64,000 nt of DNA from Bradyrhizobium sp. LTSP885 (GCF_000938305.1 NZ_JYMT01000034.1:86395-150394), one strand, 5' to 3'; shown: positions 32,114 to 41,604, numbered from the stretch's first letter. The notes: generated by a model from the sequence alone, not told the origin. Made by a program: numbers and translations.

Positions 32114-33379
32114 TTACCCAAATCGATGGTCGTAGCGGCTGATCGACAGATCCTTGGTGTCGATCTCGGGCGTCTTGCCGGAGAGCAGGTCGGCCAGCAC
32201 CCGGCCTGAGCCGCAAGCCATGGTCCAGCCCAGCGTGCCGTGCCCGGTGTTGAGGTGCAGGTTGGCATAACGCGTCGCACCGATCACGGGCGGTCCGTCC
32301 GGCGTCATTGGGCGCAGGCCGCTCCAGAACGTCGCTTTGGCGAGATCGCCGCCGCGCGGAAACAGATCGGTCAGCGAATGATCGAGCGTCGCGCGCCGCG
32401 CATCATAGAGCTTGGTCGAATAGCCCGATATTTCCGCGGTGCCGCCGACGCGGATGCGGTCGCCGAGCCGCGTCACCGCGACCTTGTAGCTCTCGTCCAT
32501 CACGGTCGAGACCGGCGCGCCATCGGCATCGGCGATCGGCACCGTGATCGAATAGCCCTTCACCGGATAGACCGGCAGCGAAATGCCGAGCGGCCGCACC
32601 AGTTTCGGCGAATAGCTGCCGAGCGCGAGCACATAGGCGTCGGCCTGCATCACGCCGGCGCTGGTGGCAACGCCGGTGATGCGGGTGGCATCGGCGTTCA
32701 AGCCGTCGATGCCAACGTTGAAGTTGAAGCGCACGCCGAGCTTCTCGGCTTCCAGCGCCAGCGCCTGGGTGAACATGTGGCAGTCGCCGGTCTCGTCCTG
32801 CGGCAGACGAAGCCCGCCGACGAACTTGTCCTTCACGGCGGCCAGCGCCGGTTCGGCCTTGATGCAGCCGTCACGATCGAGCACCTCGAACGGCACGCCC
32901 GACTGCTTGAGCACGGCGATGTCGTCGCCGGTGTGATCGAGCTGGGCCTGATAACGAAACAGCTGCAGCGTGCCCTGCTCGCGCTCGTCATAGCGGATGC
33001 CGATCTCGGCACGCAGCGCGCGCAGGCAATCGCGGCTGTATTCCGCGATCGGGATCATCCGGCTCTTGTTCACCGCGTACCGCGCCGTGGTGCAGTTGCG
33101 CAGCATCTTCAAGAGCCAGAGCCACATCACCGGATCGAGCTTGGGGCGGATCACCAGCGGGCCGTGCTTCATCAACAGCCACTTGACCGCTTTCACCGGC
33201 ACGCCGGGACCGGCCCAGGGCGAGGAGTAGCCGGGCGACACCTCGCCGGCATTGGCAAAGGAGGTTTCGAGCGCGGGCTTCGGCTGGCGGTCGATGACCG
33301 TCACGTCATGGCCGGCGCGCGCAAGATAATAGGCCGACGTCACGCCGATAACGCCACTGCCGAGAACAAGGACTTTCAC
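32114..33379 (-). CDS. dadA: D-amino acid dehydrogenase, small-subunit type
   Basis: 421-residue FAD enzyme, starting MKVLVLGSGVIGVTSAYYLA with the dinucleotide-binding GxGxxG within the first 20 residues. It has TSFANAGEVSPGYSSPWAGPG, characteristic of DadA, and GYSITVPIADADGAP in the substrate domain. It oxidatively deaminates D-amino acids to 2-oxo acids and passes electrons to the respiratory chain. The neighbours, an aminotransferase upstream and an acetyltransferase downstream on the same strand, suggest an amino-acid catabolic operon controlled by the divergent XRE-cupin regulator. Confidence 0.88.
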   Translation of the reverse strand: MKVLVLGSGVIGVTSAYYLARAGHDVTVIDRQPKPALETSFANAGEVSPGYSSPWAGPGVPVKAVKWLLMKHGPLVIRPKLDPVMWLWLLKMLRNCTTARYAVNKSRMIPIAEYSRDCLRALRAEIGIRYDEREQGTLQLFRYQAQLDHTGDDIAVLKQSGVPFEVLDRDGCIKAEPALAAVKDKFVGGLRLPQDETGDCHMFTQALALEAEKLGVRFNFNVGIDGLNADATRITGVATSAGVMQADAYVLALGSYSPKLVRPLGISLPVYPVKGYSITVPIADADGAPVSTVMDESYKVAVTRLGDRIRVGGTAEISGYSTKLYDARRATLDHSLTDLFPRGGDLAKATFWSGLRPMTPDGPPVIGATRYANLHLNTGHGTLGWTMACGSGRVLADLLSGKTPEIDTKDLSISRYDHRFG

Positions 33380-33469
33380 GCTTCCTCACATCCTGCAGCG
33401 GAAACGCGATCGCCGCTGCGAAAACAACTGCTTTCGCAACGGCGACAGCATGCTTCAGAGAAGCAATTA

Positions 33470-34798
33470 TCAGGCCGCGCGCTTGATGGCGTCGCCGAGG
33501 ATCGAGACGATGTCGTCGATATGAGTCTTCTCGACGATCAGGGGTGGCGACAGCGCAAGCGAGTCACCGCTCTGGCGGAAGTAGAGGCCACGATTGAAGC
33601 AATCCGTCATGACCTCGTAGCCGCGCGCACCGACGCCTTCGCTGCGCGACGAGAGCTCGACCGCGCCCATCAGGCCGATATTGCGGATGTCGACGACGTT
33701 CGGCAGGCCCTTCAGTGAATGCAGGCCATCGCGCCAGTAGTCGGCGAGCGAGGCGCCGCGCGTCAGCAGGCCCTCGTCCTTGTAGATGTCGAGCGTGGCA
33801 ATGCCGGCGGCGCAGGCCACCGGATGCGCCGAATAGGTGTAGCCATGGAACAGCTCCATGGCGTTGTCCGGGCCGGTCATCAGCCCGTCATGGACCTGGC
33901 GGCTCGCGAACACCGCACCGCAGGGCACGGTACCGTTGGTGATGCCCTTGGCAGTCGTCATCATGTCGGGGGTGACGCCGAAGAAATTGGCCGCGAATGG
34001 CGTGCCGAGACGGCCGAAGCCGGTGATGACCTCGTCGAAGATCAAGAGGATGCCGTGCTTGGTGCAGAGTTCGCGCAAGCGCTGCAGATAGCCCTTCGGC
34101 GGCGGCAGCACGGCGGTCGAACCGGGCACCGGCTCGACGATCACGGCGGCGATGGTGTCGGCGCCATGCAGCGCCACCATCCGCTCGACGTCGTCGGCGA
34201 GTTCGGCGCCATGCTCCGGCTGATCCTTGGCGAAGGCGTTGCGGGCAAGATCATGGGTGTGGCGGATGTGGTCGACCCCCGGCAGATGGGTCGCGAACTG
34301 GCGGCGGTTGGCGACCATGCCGCCGACCGACAGGCCGCCGAAGCCGACGCCATGATAGCCGCGCTCACGGCCGATCAGGCGGGTGCGGGTGCCCTGCCCG
34401 TTGGCACGATGATAGGCCAGCGCGATCTTCAGTGCGGTGTCGACCGACTCGGAGCCGGAATTGGTGAAGAAGATCCGGTCGAGGCCCTTGGGCGCGATCT
34501 CGGCAAGCCGCTCGGCGAAATCGAACGCCAGCGGATGGCCCATATTGAACGAGGGCGCGAAGTCCAGCGTCGTCAGCTGGCGCTCGACGGCGGCGGCGAT
34601 CTGCGAACGTCCGTGACCGGCATTGACGCACCAGAGGCCGGCGGAGCCGTCGATCACCTGCCGGCCATCGACGGAGGTGTAATACATGCCCTTCGCGGAG
34701 GAGAACAGCCGCGGCGCTTTCTTGAACTGCCGGTTGGCCGTGAACGGCATCCAGAACGAATCGGTCTTGATCGTGTTCGGAATCTGATGAACGGTCAC
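33470..34798 (-). CDS. Class III PLP-dependent aminotransferase (omega-amino acid/pyruvate type)
   Basis: 442 residues. The PLP lysine is K284 in MTTAKGITNG, with D255 in IFDEVITGFGRLG contacting the pyridine nitrogen and NSGSESVDTALKIA binding the phosphate. It resembles beta-alanine or other omega-amino acid:pyruvate transaminases. It moves an amino group from an amine or omega-amino acid to an oxo acid in the cytoplasm. It heads the operon with dadA and a GNAT gene, opposite an XRE-cupin regulator. Exact substrate not readable. Confidence 0.9.
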   Translation of the reverse strand: MTVHQIPNTIKTDSFWMPFTANRQFKKAPRLFSSAKGMYYTSVDGRQVIDGSAGLWCVNAGHGRSQIAAAVERQLTTLDFAPSFNMGHPLAFDFAERLAEIAPKGLDRIFFTNSGSESVDTALKIALAYHRANGQGTRTRLIGRERGYHGVGFGGLSVGGMVANRRQFATHLPGVDHIRHTHDLARNAFAKDQPEHGAELADDVERMVALHGADTIAAVIVEPVPGSTAVLPPPKGYLQRLRELCTKHGILLIFDEVITGFGRLGTPFAANFFGVTPDMMTTAKGITNGTVPCGAVFASRQVHDGLMTGPDNAMELFHGYTYSAHPVACAAGIATLDIYKDEGLLTRGASLADYWRDGLHSLKGLPNVVDIRNIGLMGAVELSSRSEGVGARGYEVMTDCFNRGLYFRQSGDSLALSPPLIVEKTHIDDIVSILGDAIKRAA

Positions 34799-34901
34799 GG
34801 CGGAGCTCCATTGCTGACTGAGCTAGTCGGACCACGCTTCCAGACACTCAACAAGTCCTTTTCTGCGGTGCCGCAACCCATTGATCTCATTGGGGCGGTC
34901 T

Positions 34902-34915
34902 GCGCATATTTGCGC
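34902..34915. promoter_or_regulatory. Operator-like palindrome between aminotransferase and XRE-cupin genes
   Basis: GCGCA-TATT-TGCGC lies 31 bases before the XRE-cupin ATG; TGCGG-TG-CCGCA lies about 40 bases further upstream. Position suits autoregulation and control of the divergent operon. Confidence 0.45.
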
Positions 34916-34946
34916 GATCCGCAACACCTGCAACAGGGATTGGGCC

Positions 34947-35495
34947 ATGAGCGTCGATATCGGTGGACGGCTGCGATTCATCCGCGCGCGCCACAAGCTG
35001 TCGCAGCGGGAGCTCGCCAAGCGCTCCGGCGTCACCAATTCGACCATCTCGCTGATCGAATCCAACCAGATGAACCCGTCGGTGGGTGCGCTCAAGCGCA
35101 TCCTCGACGGCATCCCGATGGGGCTTGCGGAGTTCTTCGCGATCGAGCCGGAACGGCCGCGCAAGGCATTCTACCGCGCCGAAGAGCTGACCGAGATCGG
35201 CAAGAAGCCGATCTCCTATCGCCAGGTCGGCGACAATTTGTTTGGCCGGAGCCTGCAAATCCTCAAGGAGCGCTACGAGCCCGGCAGCGACACCGGACGG
35301 GTGCCGCTAGTGCATGAGGGCGAGGAAGGCGGTATCGTGGTGTCGGGCCGGATCGAGGTCACGGTCGACGACGAGCGGCGCGTGCTGAGCGCGGGCGACG
35401 CCTATTATTTCGAAAGCCGCCGCCCGCACCGCTTCCGCTGCATCGGCGCAAAACCCTGCGAGGTGATCTCGGCCTGCACGCCGCCGACGTTTTGA
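34947..35495 (+). CDS. XRE family regulator with cupin domain (PuuR-like)
   Basis: 182 residues starting MSVDIGGRLRFIRARHKLSQ. HTH at about 8-62 with ELAKRSGVTNSTISLIESNQ and NPSVGALKRILDGI; cupin at about 110-180 with HEGEEGGIVVSGRIEVTVDD and YYFESRRPHRFRCIG. This is the layout of PuuR, the repressor of putrescine catabolism. The divergent aminotransferase/dadA operon fits control of amine or amino-acid breakdown. I use the ATG at 34947; a longer frame begins with non-conserved sequence. It is a paralogue in architecture of the regulator at 22650, but the operators look different. Confidence 0.9.
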   Translation: MSVDIGGRLRFIRARHKLSQRELAKRSGVTNSTISLIESNQMNPSVGALKRILDGIPMGLAEFFAIEPERPRKAFYRAEELTEIGKKPISYRQVGDNLFGRSLQILKERYEPGSDTGRVPLVHEGEEGGIVVSGRIEVTVDDERRVLSAGDAYYFESRRPHRFRCIGAKPCEVISACTPPTF

Positions 35496-35579
35496 ACCGG
35501 GCGTGCGCCTTCGAACCTTGCACGACGACGCCGAGACCAATCTTACGATCGCCAAATCCCCCTCGCGGAGCGCATTGCC

Positions 35580-37148
35580 ATGTTCGGCCGAAACGGCATC
35601 CTGTCGCGCCTGATCGTCGCGGCATTTGTGCTGTGCGCCGGCACTGCGGCTCATGCGGAAAAACGCGTGGCGCTGGTGGTCGGCAATTCCGCCTATCAGG
35701 CCGCGCCGAAACTGCCGAACCCGGCCGGCGACGCCAGGCTGATGTCGGACACACTGTTGTCGCTCGGCTTCTTCGTGGTCGGCGGCGGCGCCCAGACCGA
35801 TCTCGACAAGGCCGGCTTCGACCATGCGCTGCAGGCCTTCGGCCGTGAATTGATCGGCGCCGACGTGGCGCTGTTCTATTATGCCGGCCACGGCGTCGAG
35901 ACGCACGGCCTGAATTATCTCGTGCCAGTCGACGCCAATCCGACCGACGAAGGCGACGTCTTCATGCAGGCGATCGGCATGGCCGGCGTACTCGACCAGA
36001 TGGAGAAATCCGGCGCCAAGGTCAATCTCGTGCTGCTCGATGCCTGCCGCAACAATCCGTTTCGCGGTCGCGGCGTCCGCTCGACGACCGGCGGCCTCGC
36101 ACAGATGCAGGCACCGCCCGGCACGCTGATCTCGTTCGCCACCCAGCCGCGCAGCGTCGCCCTCGACGGCGACAACGGCCACAGCCCCTACACGCGCGCG
36201 CTTGCCGCCACCATGCAGCACCAGGGCTATGGCCTGTTCAAGACCTTCAACGAGGTCGGGCTGGCGGTCGAGAAGGCGACGCATGGCGACCAGTTGCCAT
36301 GGGTCGCATCCTCCCCGATCGCGTCCAGCTTTTACTTCGCCGGCAAACCGGCACGAGCGCAAACCGTGCAGGCCGCGCTGACGCCGGAAACGAATGCGTC
36401 GCCGGCACGGCCCTCGGACGAGGCGCTACGCCGCGACCTCATCACCGACTGCGACCGCCTCGCAGCTCAGCCCTACGACCTCGGGCACGACGCGAGCCTG
36501 CCCGGCGTCGATCTCGACAAGATCAATATCCCTGAGGCGACAGCGGCCTGCAACGCGGCGATGCAGACCTATCCGGATGTCGGACGCTTTGCCTTCGAAG
36601 CCGGCCGCGTGGCCTCCGCGCGGAAGGATTATGCAGAGGCGCGCCGGCTGTTCGACAAGGCCGTTGCGTCGGGCTATCCGCTGGCACTGCATAATATCGG
36701 CGTGATGTATGAGAGCGGCGACGGCGTGGCGCTGAACAACGCCGAAGCCGCGCGCTGGTACAAGAAGGCGGTGGCACTCGGCGAGCCAATTGCGATGGTC
36801 GATCTGGCCTGGCTGTACCAGACCGGCGAAGGCGTGGCCAAGGATTGTGCGGAGGCGATCCGGCTGAACGACGCCGCGATCCAGACCGGCAATCCCGACG
36901 CCATGAACAATCTCGGCCTGCTCTACCTGGATGGGCAGTGCGTCCGCCGCGACTATGCCGAGGCGCACCGCCTGTTCGAACAGGGCGCCGCGCTCAACAA
37001 TGCCGCCTGCATGAACGGGCTCGGGGTGGTCTACAACGAAGCCCGCGGCGTTCCGCGCGACACCAAGCTTGCGCGCGAATGGTTCGAGAAATCAGCCGCG
37101 CTCGGCAATCCCCAGGCGAAGCAGAACCTGCGCGGCATGCGGCACTGA
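35580..37148 (+). CDS. Secreted caspase-like (C14) protein with Sel1 repeats
   Basis: 522 residues. Signal peptide 1-26 (ending AAHAE), caspase-like domain at about 28-250 with the catalytic dyad H104 (YYAGHG) and C156 (LLDACRNNP). A linker rich in Ala/Pro is followed by four or five Sel1-type repeats from about residue 370, such as HNIGVMYESGDGVALNNAEA and NNLGLLYLDGQCVRRDYAEA. Proteins of this architecture are predicted caspase-family peptidases with protein-interaction repeats, exported to the periplasm. Target and biological role are unknown; in rhizobia several paralogues are usual. Confidence 0.88.
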   Translation: MFGRNGILSRLIVAAFVLCAGTAAHAEKRVALVVGNSAYQAAPKLPNPAGDARLMSDTLLSLGFFVVGGGAQTDLDKAGFDHALQAFGRELIGADVALFYYAGHGVETHGLNYLVPVDANPTDEGDVFMQAIGMAGVLDQMEKSGAKVNLVLLDACRNNPFRGRGVRSTTGGLAQMQAPPGTLISFATQPRSVALDGDNGHSPYTRALAATMQHQGYGLFKTFNEVGLAVEKATHGDQLPWVASSPIASSFYFAGKPARAQTVQAALTPETNASPARPSDEALRRDLITDCDRLAAQPYDLGHDASLPGVDLDKINIPEATAACNAAMQTYPDVGRFAFEAGRVASARKDYAEARRLFDKAVASGYPLALHNIGVMYESGDGVALNNAEAARWYKKAVALGEPIAMVDLAWLYQTGEGVAKDCAEAIRLNDAAIQTGNPDAMNNLGLLYLDGQCVRRDYAEAHRLFEQGAALNNAACMNGLGVVYNEARGVPRDTKLAREWFEKSAALGNPQAKQNLRGMRH

Positions 37149-37267
37149 CGTCAAAGTGAGCGCAGCAACGCATCCGGCGCCGATGCCGGCGGCAAACTTC
37201 GTTGCTCGTGCCGGAAACCGGCCTAGGATGTCATGCGTAACAGCTTGCATCCGATATGGAGCCCCTC

Positions 37268-37675
37268 ATGCGCGCCATCGCTCTCATCGCCGCCATCCTG
37301 TTCGCTTTTGCCTCGCAAGCCACGGCTGACGACCTCACGGCCGCCGCGCGGGGCGTGATCCGCGCCCAGGAGCGAGCGCTCGGCCAGGACGATGCCGCGG
37401 CGGCCTATTCCTATGCCTCGCCCGGGGTCCAGGCGATCTTTCCGCAGGCCGACATCTTCATGTCGATGGTGCAGAAAGCCTACCCACCGGTCTATCGCCA
37501 CAAGAGCTTCGAGTTCGGCGAGACGCGCGCCGACGGCGACCGGATCGCACAGCAGGTCCACATCGTCGACGCCAATGGCGAGGCATGGGAGGCGCTCTAT
37601 ACGCTGGAGCGGCAAGCCGACGGCAGCCTGAAGATCACCGGCTGTTCGCTGCTGAAGGCAGGTCAGTCGGTATGA
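37268..37675 (+). CDS. DUF4864 family exported protein
   Basis: 135 residues with a signal peptide (1-21, ending ATADD). The body, with AYSYASPGVQAIFPQADIFM and GSLKITGCSLLKAG at the end, looks like the NTF2-like small domain described as DUF4864. No function is established. I choose the ATG at 37268 because GGAG lies six bases before it; an ATG four codons earlier overlaps that site. Confidence 0.78.
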   Translation: MRAIALIAAILFAFASQATADDLTAAARGVIRAQERALGQDDAAAAYSYASPGVQAIFPQADIFMSMVQKAYPPVYRHKSFEFGETRADGDRIAQQVHIVDANGEAWEALYTLERQADGSLKITGCSLLKAGQSV

Positions 37676-37794
37676 CCTGCTTCACATCCGGCTACGGCCG
37701 ATTGCCGCGCCGGCGAAAACAATTCGTGATTCGCGCCTAGGTTGCCGCATCATTATCGTTAGACCGGACGCCGGCGCGCTCTGCGCGCGGCGCA

Positions 37795-38148
37795 ATGGAC
37801 CCTGCTCCGGCGGAGGAGGCCGCAACGCCCGACACATCGATCACCCTGCAGATCCTGCTGCGCCGCGAATGGCGAACGCCGGACGGCGTCGCGAAGGCGC
37901 TCGATGTGCTCCGCGCGAACGGGCTGACGCCGACCGGCTCGGGCGCGGCCACGATCTCGGCCACGATCCCGGTGGACAGATTTGAGCAGATGTTCGGGGT
38001 CAAGGCGACGCAAGTCGCGCCACAGCCGCCTGATCGAGCGGACTTTGGCCGGTCCGGCGGATACGTCTCGCCGGATTTGAAAGTCCCAGACCCGCTCGCC
38101 GCATGCGTCGACAGCATTTCGGCAGCGCCATCACATTCCTACTATTGA
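37795..38148 (+). CDS. Stand-alone protein resembling a protease prodomain
   Basis: 117 residues. The stretch ALDVLRANGLTPTGSGAATI and DRFEQMFGVKATQV align in pattern with residues 63-101 of the downstream protease (ALYHLSRLGFRPTRRGNFTA and RALFEQTFSTQLSAV). The C-terminal PDPLAACVDSISAAPSHSYY parallels the MPPDLGRLIDDAYIQWPHIY region that ends that prodomain. It carries no catalytic domain and no clear signal peptide. It may act as an inhibitor or folding chaperone for the protease encoded 72 bases downstream. The start codon lacks a strong ribosome-binding site. Confidence 0.65.
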   Translation: MDPAPAEEAATPDTSITLQILLRREWRTPDGVAKALDVLRANGLTPTGSGAATISATIPVDRFEQMFGVKATQVAPQPPDRADFGRSGGYVSPDLKVPDPLAACVDSISAAPSHSYY

Positions 38149-38220
38149 AGGTCGTTTCGCTTTCGCCGTCACGCATTGCTTTTGGACATCATTTGCCCGT
38201 CGTGAAAAGGGATTTGAGCC

Positions 38221-39816
38221 ATGTATGCCTACAAGCACGCCACCGCGTCGCCGCGCGACGAAAAATTCGCGTCTCCCTCCGAAGAGCTTCGTCTGGCCGT
38301 GACCTTCAAGCGCCCGGGCGGCCATGATGGACCGACGAAATTCATGCCGCCGCTCTCGCTGTCGACGGTCGCCGAATTCAAGCCTGATCCGATGGCCGTC
38401 GACGAGGCCTTGTACCATCTCAGCCGTCTCGGCTTCCGTCCGACCCGGCGCGGCAATTTCACCGCATCGGTGCGTTGCAGCCGCGCGCTGTTCGAGCAGA
38501 CCTTCAGCACCCAATTGTCGGCGGTGCAGCTCGACCGCAAGGTCGACTACGCGTTCCCCTCGCTCTATTACCCCGCCGAGGGCGCGCCCTGGTCGATGCC
38601 GCCGGACCTCGGCCGTCTGATCGACGACGCCTATATCCAATGGCCGCATATCTATATGGGCCGCAAGACGAAGGTCCGCAGCACCGGCAGCGCGAAGGTG
38701 GCGGCGAAAGCGCGTGGCAGCGCCAGGCGCGCCGACACGATGGCAGACGCCGCCGCGGCGCGGCTCCCGTCGCTGAAGCCGCCGACACTGAACTACTTCC
38801 ATCTCTCGGTGCCCGACGGCGTCGCCGGCCAGTTGAACGCCGACAAGGTCCACAAGGCCGGCACCACGGGAAAGGGCGTCCGCGTCGTGATGGTCGACAC
38901 CGGCTTTGCGCACAGCCATCCCTATTTCGCCGGCAAGGGCTACACAACGTCGGTCGATCTGGCGCCGCATGCCAGCAATGACGCAACCGATGTCAACGGC
39001 CACGGCACCGGCGAATCCGCCAACATGCTCGCGGTCGCGCCTGGCATCACCTTCATCGGCATCAAGGTCGACAACGACGGCGATCCGCGCGGCGGCGCCA
39101 GCATGCTGGAGGGATTCCAGCAGGCGCTGCTGCACGATCCGCAAATCATCTCGCTCAGCATGGGCTTCGATCTGCGCAACACCGACGGCACGCAGATGAG
39201 CGAGTTGCCGAACAACATGGCGGCGCTCGAGGCCGAGATCCAGGCCGCGATCGCGCGTGGCATCATCGTGGTGTTCTCGGCCGGCAACGGGCATTTCTCG
39301 TTCCCCGGCATGATGCCGAACGTGATCTCGGCCGGCGGCGTGTTCGTCGACCAAACCGGCAGCATGCAGGCGTCCGACTATGCAAGCGCGTTCCAGAGCA
39401 AGATCTATCCGGGACGCGCGGTGCCGGATTTCAGCGGGCTGGTCGGCATGTTGCCGAATGCAAGCTATATCGAGCTGCCGGTGCCGCCCGGCTCCGAGAC
39501 CGATCGCGAACAGGCTGCGCCCGACGACGGCCCCGGCGACGGCACCGCGCCCGACGACGGCTGGGGCGTCTTCAGCGGGACCTCCGCGGCGGCGCCGCAA
39601 CTCGCCGGCGTCTGCGCGCTGCTGCTGGAGAAGAATCCAAAATTGTCGCCGGCGGACGCCAAGGCGATCCTGCGACGCACCGCGCGCAGCGTGACCAAGG
39701 GAGCGGCCAATCCCACCAGCAGCGACGACAATGTCGGCGAACCGGCCTCGACCAGCGACACCGGCGCAACCGGCGCCGGCCTGATCGACGCGTTCGCCGC
39801 GTTCCAGCAGCTCTAG
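38221..39816 (+). CDS. S8 (subtilisin-like) serine peptidase with N-terminal prodomain
   Basis: 531 residues. Residues 20-145 look like a prodomain of the ferredoxin-like type seen in sedolisins (ALFEQTFSTQL). The peptidase domain has D226 (VVMVDTGFAH), H261 (NGHGTGES), the oxyanion N356 (SAGNGHF) and S455 (FSGTSAAAPQLAG), so all catalytic residues are present. No typical signal peptide is visible. Ribosome-binding site: AAGGGA upstream of the ATG. It follows the prodomain-like gene on the same strand. Its stop overlaps the stop of the MFS gene on the other strand through a shared CTAG. Confidence 0.9.
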   Translation: MYAYKHATASPRDEKFASPSEELRLAVTFKRPGGHDGPTKFMPPLSLSTVAEFKPDPMAVDEALYHLSRLGFRPTRRGNFTASVRCSRALFEQTFSTQLSAVQLDRKVDYAFPSLYYPAEGAPWSMPPDLGRLIDDAYIQWPHIYMGRKTKVRSTGSAKVAAKARGSARRADTMADAAAARLPSLKPPTLNYFHLSVPDGVAGQLNADKVHKAGTTGKGVRVVMVDTGFAHSHPYFAGKGYTTSVDLAPHASNDATDVNGHGTGESANMLAVAPGITFIGIKVDNDGDPRGGASMLEGFQQALLHDPQIISLSMGFDLRNTDGTQMSELPNNMAALEAEIQAAIARGIIVVFSAGNGHFSFPGMMPNVISAGGVFVDQTGSMQASDYASAFQSKIYPGRAVPDFSGLVGMLPNASYIELPVPPGSETDREQAAPDDGPGDGTAPDDGWGVFSGTSAAAPQLAGVCALLLEKNPKLSPADAKAILRRTARSVTKGAANPTSSDDNVGEPASTSDTGATGAGLIDAFAAFQQL

Positions 39817-41111
39817 GCGAGCGCCAGCCGCTGCCGCGCGCGCATCAGGAGCAGCAGCATGATGGCGACGTTGAGCAGGTTCCAGGCCAGCCCATTGACG
39901 AAGGCCGCGGCGTAGGAGCCGGTGGCGTCGAAGATCACGCCGGAGATCCAGCCGCCGAACGACATGCCGAACACCGAGGCGAAGATCACGATGCCGATGC
40001 GGGTCGCTGCCTCCGAGGCCGGCATCGCCTCGCGCACGATGATCGCGTAGCTCGGCACGATGCCGCCCTGGAACAGGCCGAACATCGCCGAGATGAGGTA
40101 GAGCGAACTCAGGCTGTCGAAGAACAGGTAGAACAGCAGCGCGGAGCCCTGCGCGATCGAGCCGATCAGCAGCGTGCGGATGCCGCCGATCCTGTCGGCA
40201 AGGAAGCCCGATCCGATCCGGCTGATGATGCCGAAGCCAAGCATCAGCGACAGCATCTCGGCGCCGCGCGCCACGCCATAGCCGAGATCGCCGCAATAGG
40301 CGACGATGTGGACCTGCGGCATCGACATCGCCACGCAACACGAGATCGAGGCCAGCGCCAGGATCCCGGTCAACGCATTGGTGGAGAGCTTGAGATCGAC
40401 CCGCGGCGGCGGCGCGTTGACATGGCTGCGCCTGACAGCCGCGCCCATCAACAGGCGCAGCACCAGAAGCGCGAGCACCATCGTAACAGCGGTGAAGATG
40501 CCGATCGCAACGTGGGTGGTGCGCCAGCCAAAACTCTGCATGCCGAAATTGACCAGCGGCGGCCAGACCGCGCCGCCGATGTAGTTGCCGCTCGCCGCGA
40601 TCGCGACCGCAAGCCCGCGATAGCGCTCGAACCAGTGCGAGGCCTCCGCCATCAGCGGCCCGAAAGTCGCCGCCGACGACAGGCCGATGGCGAAATGCAG
40701 GAAGATGAAGGCCCAGATCGACGGCGCGTAACCGACCAGGATGTAGCCGAGGCCGAGAATACCGATCCCGGCGCCGATCGCTGCAACGATGCCGTAGCGG
40801 TCGCTGATCTTGCCGGTCACCACCTGGCCGAGGCCGAAGCCGAGCATCACCATGGTGTAAGCGAGCGAGGCGGTCCCGCGCGTTGTGCCGAAGTCGGACT
40901 GCACCGCTGGCAGCGCCACCACCACCGACCACATGCCGACGCTGCCGAGCGAGCCGATGATCACGGCAACAGCAAGCCGCAGCCATGCCCGGCGAGAGTC
41001 GGGAATGAACTGATCTGATTTGGGGAGGAATTGAGAAGAAATTTCCACGGCGGGCGCAACTTCGTCGGCAATTGCCTCCGGGTCAAGCCACATTGCCGCG
41101 GGATTAGGCAT
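39813..41111 (-). CDS. MFS transporter, oxalate/formate-antiporter-like
   Basis: 432 residues with twelve predicted membrane spans. The conserved loop motif GQVVTGKISDRYG lies between spans 2 and 3, and GGGFLADRIGG-like ISRIGSGFLADRIGG in the second half. The monocarboxylate or oxalate/formate transporter subgroup is suggested by the N-terminal pattern but the substrate is unknown. The start is uncertain: I use the ATG at 41111 after the upstream gene's stop; an ATG at 41093 is an alternative and a longer frame to 41255 overlaps the neighbour. Converges with the protease gene. Confidence 0.85.
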   Translation of the reverse strand: MPNPAAMWLDPEAIADEVAPAVEISSQFLPKSDQFIPDSRRAWLRLAVAVIIGSLGSVGMWSVVVALPAVQSDFGTTRGTASLAYTMVMLGFGLGQVVTGKISDRYGIVAAIGAGIGILGLGYILVGYAPSIWAFIFLHFAIGLSSAATFGPLMAEASHWFERYRGLAVAIAASGNYIGGAVWPPLVNFGMQSFGWRTTHVAIGIFTAVTMVLALLVLRLLMGAAVRRSHVNAPPPRVDLKLSTNALTGILALASISCCVAMSMPQVHIVAYCGDLGYGVARGAEMLSLMLGFGIISRIGSGFLADRIGGIRTLLIGSIAQGSALLFYLFFDSLSSLYLISAMFGLFQGGIVPSYAIIVREAMPASEAATRIGIVIFASVFGMSFGGWISGVIFDATGSYAAAFVNGLAWNLLNVAIMLLLLMRARQRLALA

Positions 41112-41163
41112 GCAGGAGCGAGGGGACGTCGCTCCGCGCCAAGCCGTGTGTCGACGCGGAAGA

Positions 41164-41604
41164 TCAATTCCCGAAATTCGGATCCTGCGCCTGGAATGGA
41201 CCGCACTTGGCGCCGGTTCCGAACCGCTTGTCGAAATCAACCGTACCTCCGCCAACGGGAATGTGTGTCGGCGGCAGGCCCCGCGTGAACTGGTCGACGA
41301 TCACCGTCTTCTTGTCCGCACTCATCGTGATGCGCGCCGGCTCGAGACCCTTGCCCTTGTTCGCTGCTGTCAGGTCGAGCGTGTAGTAGCCGGCCACCGT
41401 CTGGCCCGCGCGCATGCCGGGATCGGCAAAGACAACCGATTGCGGAAGATAGACCTCCATGCGTACGCCGTCGCCTTCACAAGCCAGCATGCGGATCATC
41501 CACGCTTTGTCGTCGGGAAGCGTTGCCGTCTCCGCTGACGCGGACAAAAGTGTCAGGGCCGCGGCAAGACCGATGACCATGACTCGATCTGTTCTGTTCG
41601 ACAT
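41164..41604 (-). CDS. Hypothetical exported protein
   Basis: 146 residues with a signal peptide (1-26, ending SASAET). The mature part contains one early Cys (MLACEGDGV) and one near the C-terminus (GAKCGPFQAQ), which could pair. Sequence alternates hydrophobic and polar residues, suggesting a beta-rich fold. ATG at 41604 has GAGGGG upstream. Fifty-two bases before the MFS gene on the same strand. Not recognised. Confidence 0.7.
   Translation of the reverse strand: MSNRTDRVMVIGLAAALTLLSASAETATLPDDKAWMIRMLACEGDGVRMEVYLPQSVVFADPGMRAGQTVAGYYTLDLTAANKGKGLEPARITMSADKKTVIVDQFTRGLPPTHIPVGGGTVDFDKRFGTGAKCGPFQAQDPNFGN

Noticed and set aside
38131..40986. 951-codon open frame on the minus strand
   Set aside because: It lies antisense to the S8 protease and out of phase with the MFS gene, has no domain or ribosome-binding site, and reflects high-GC codon bias.
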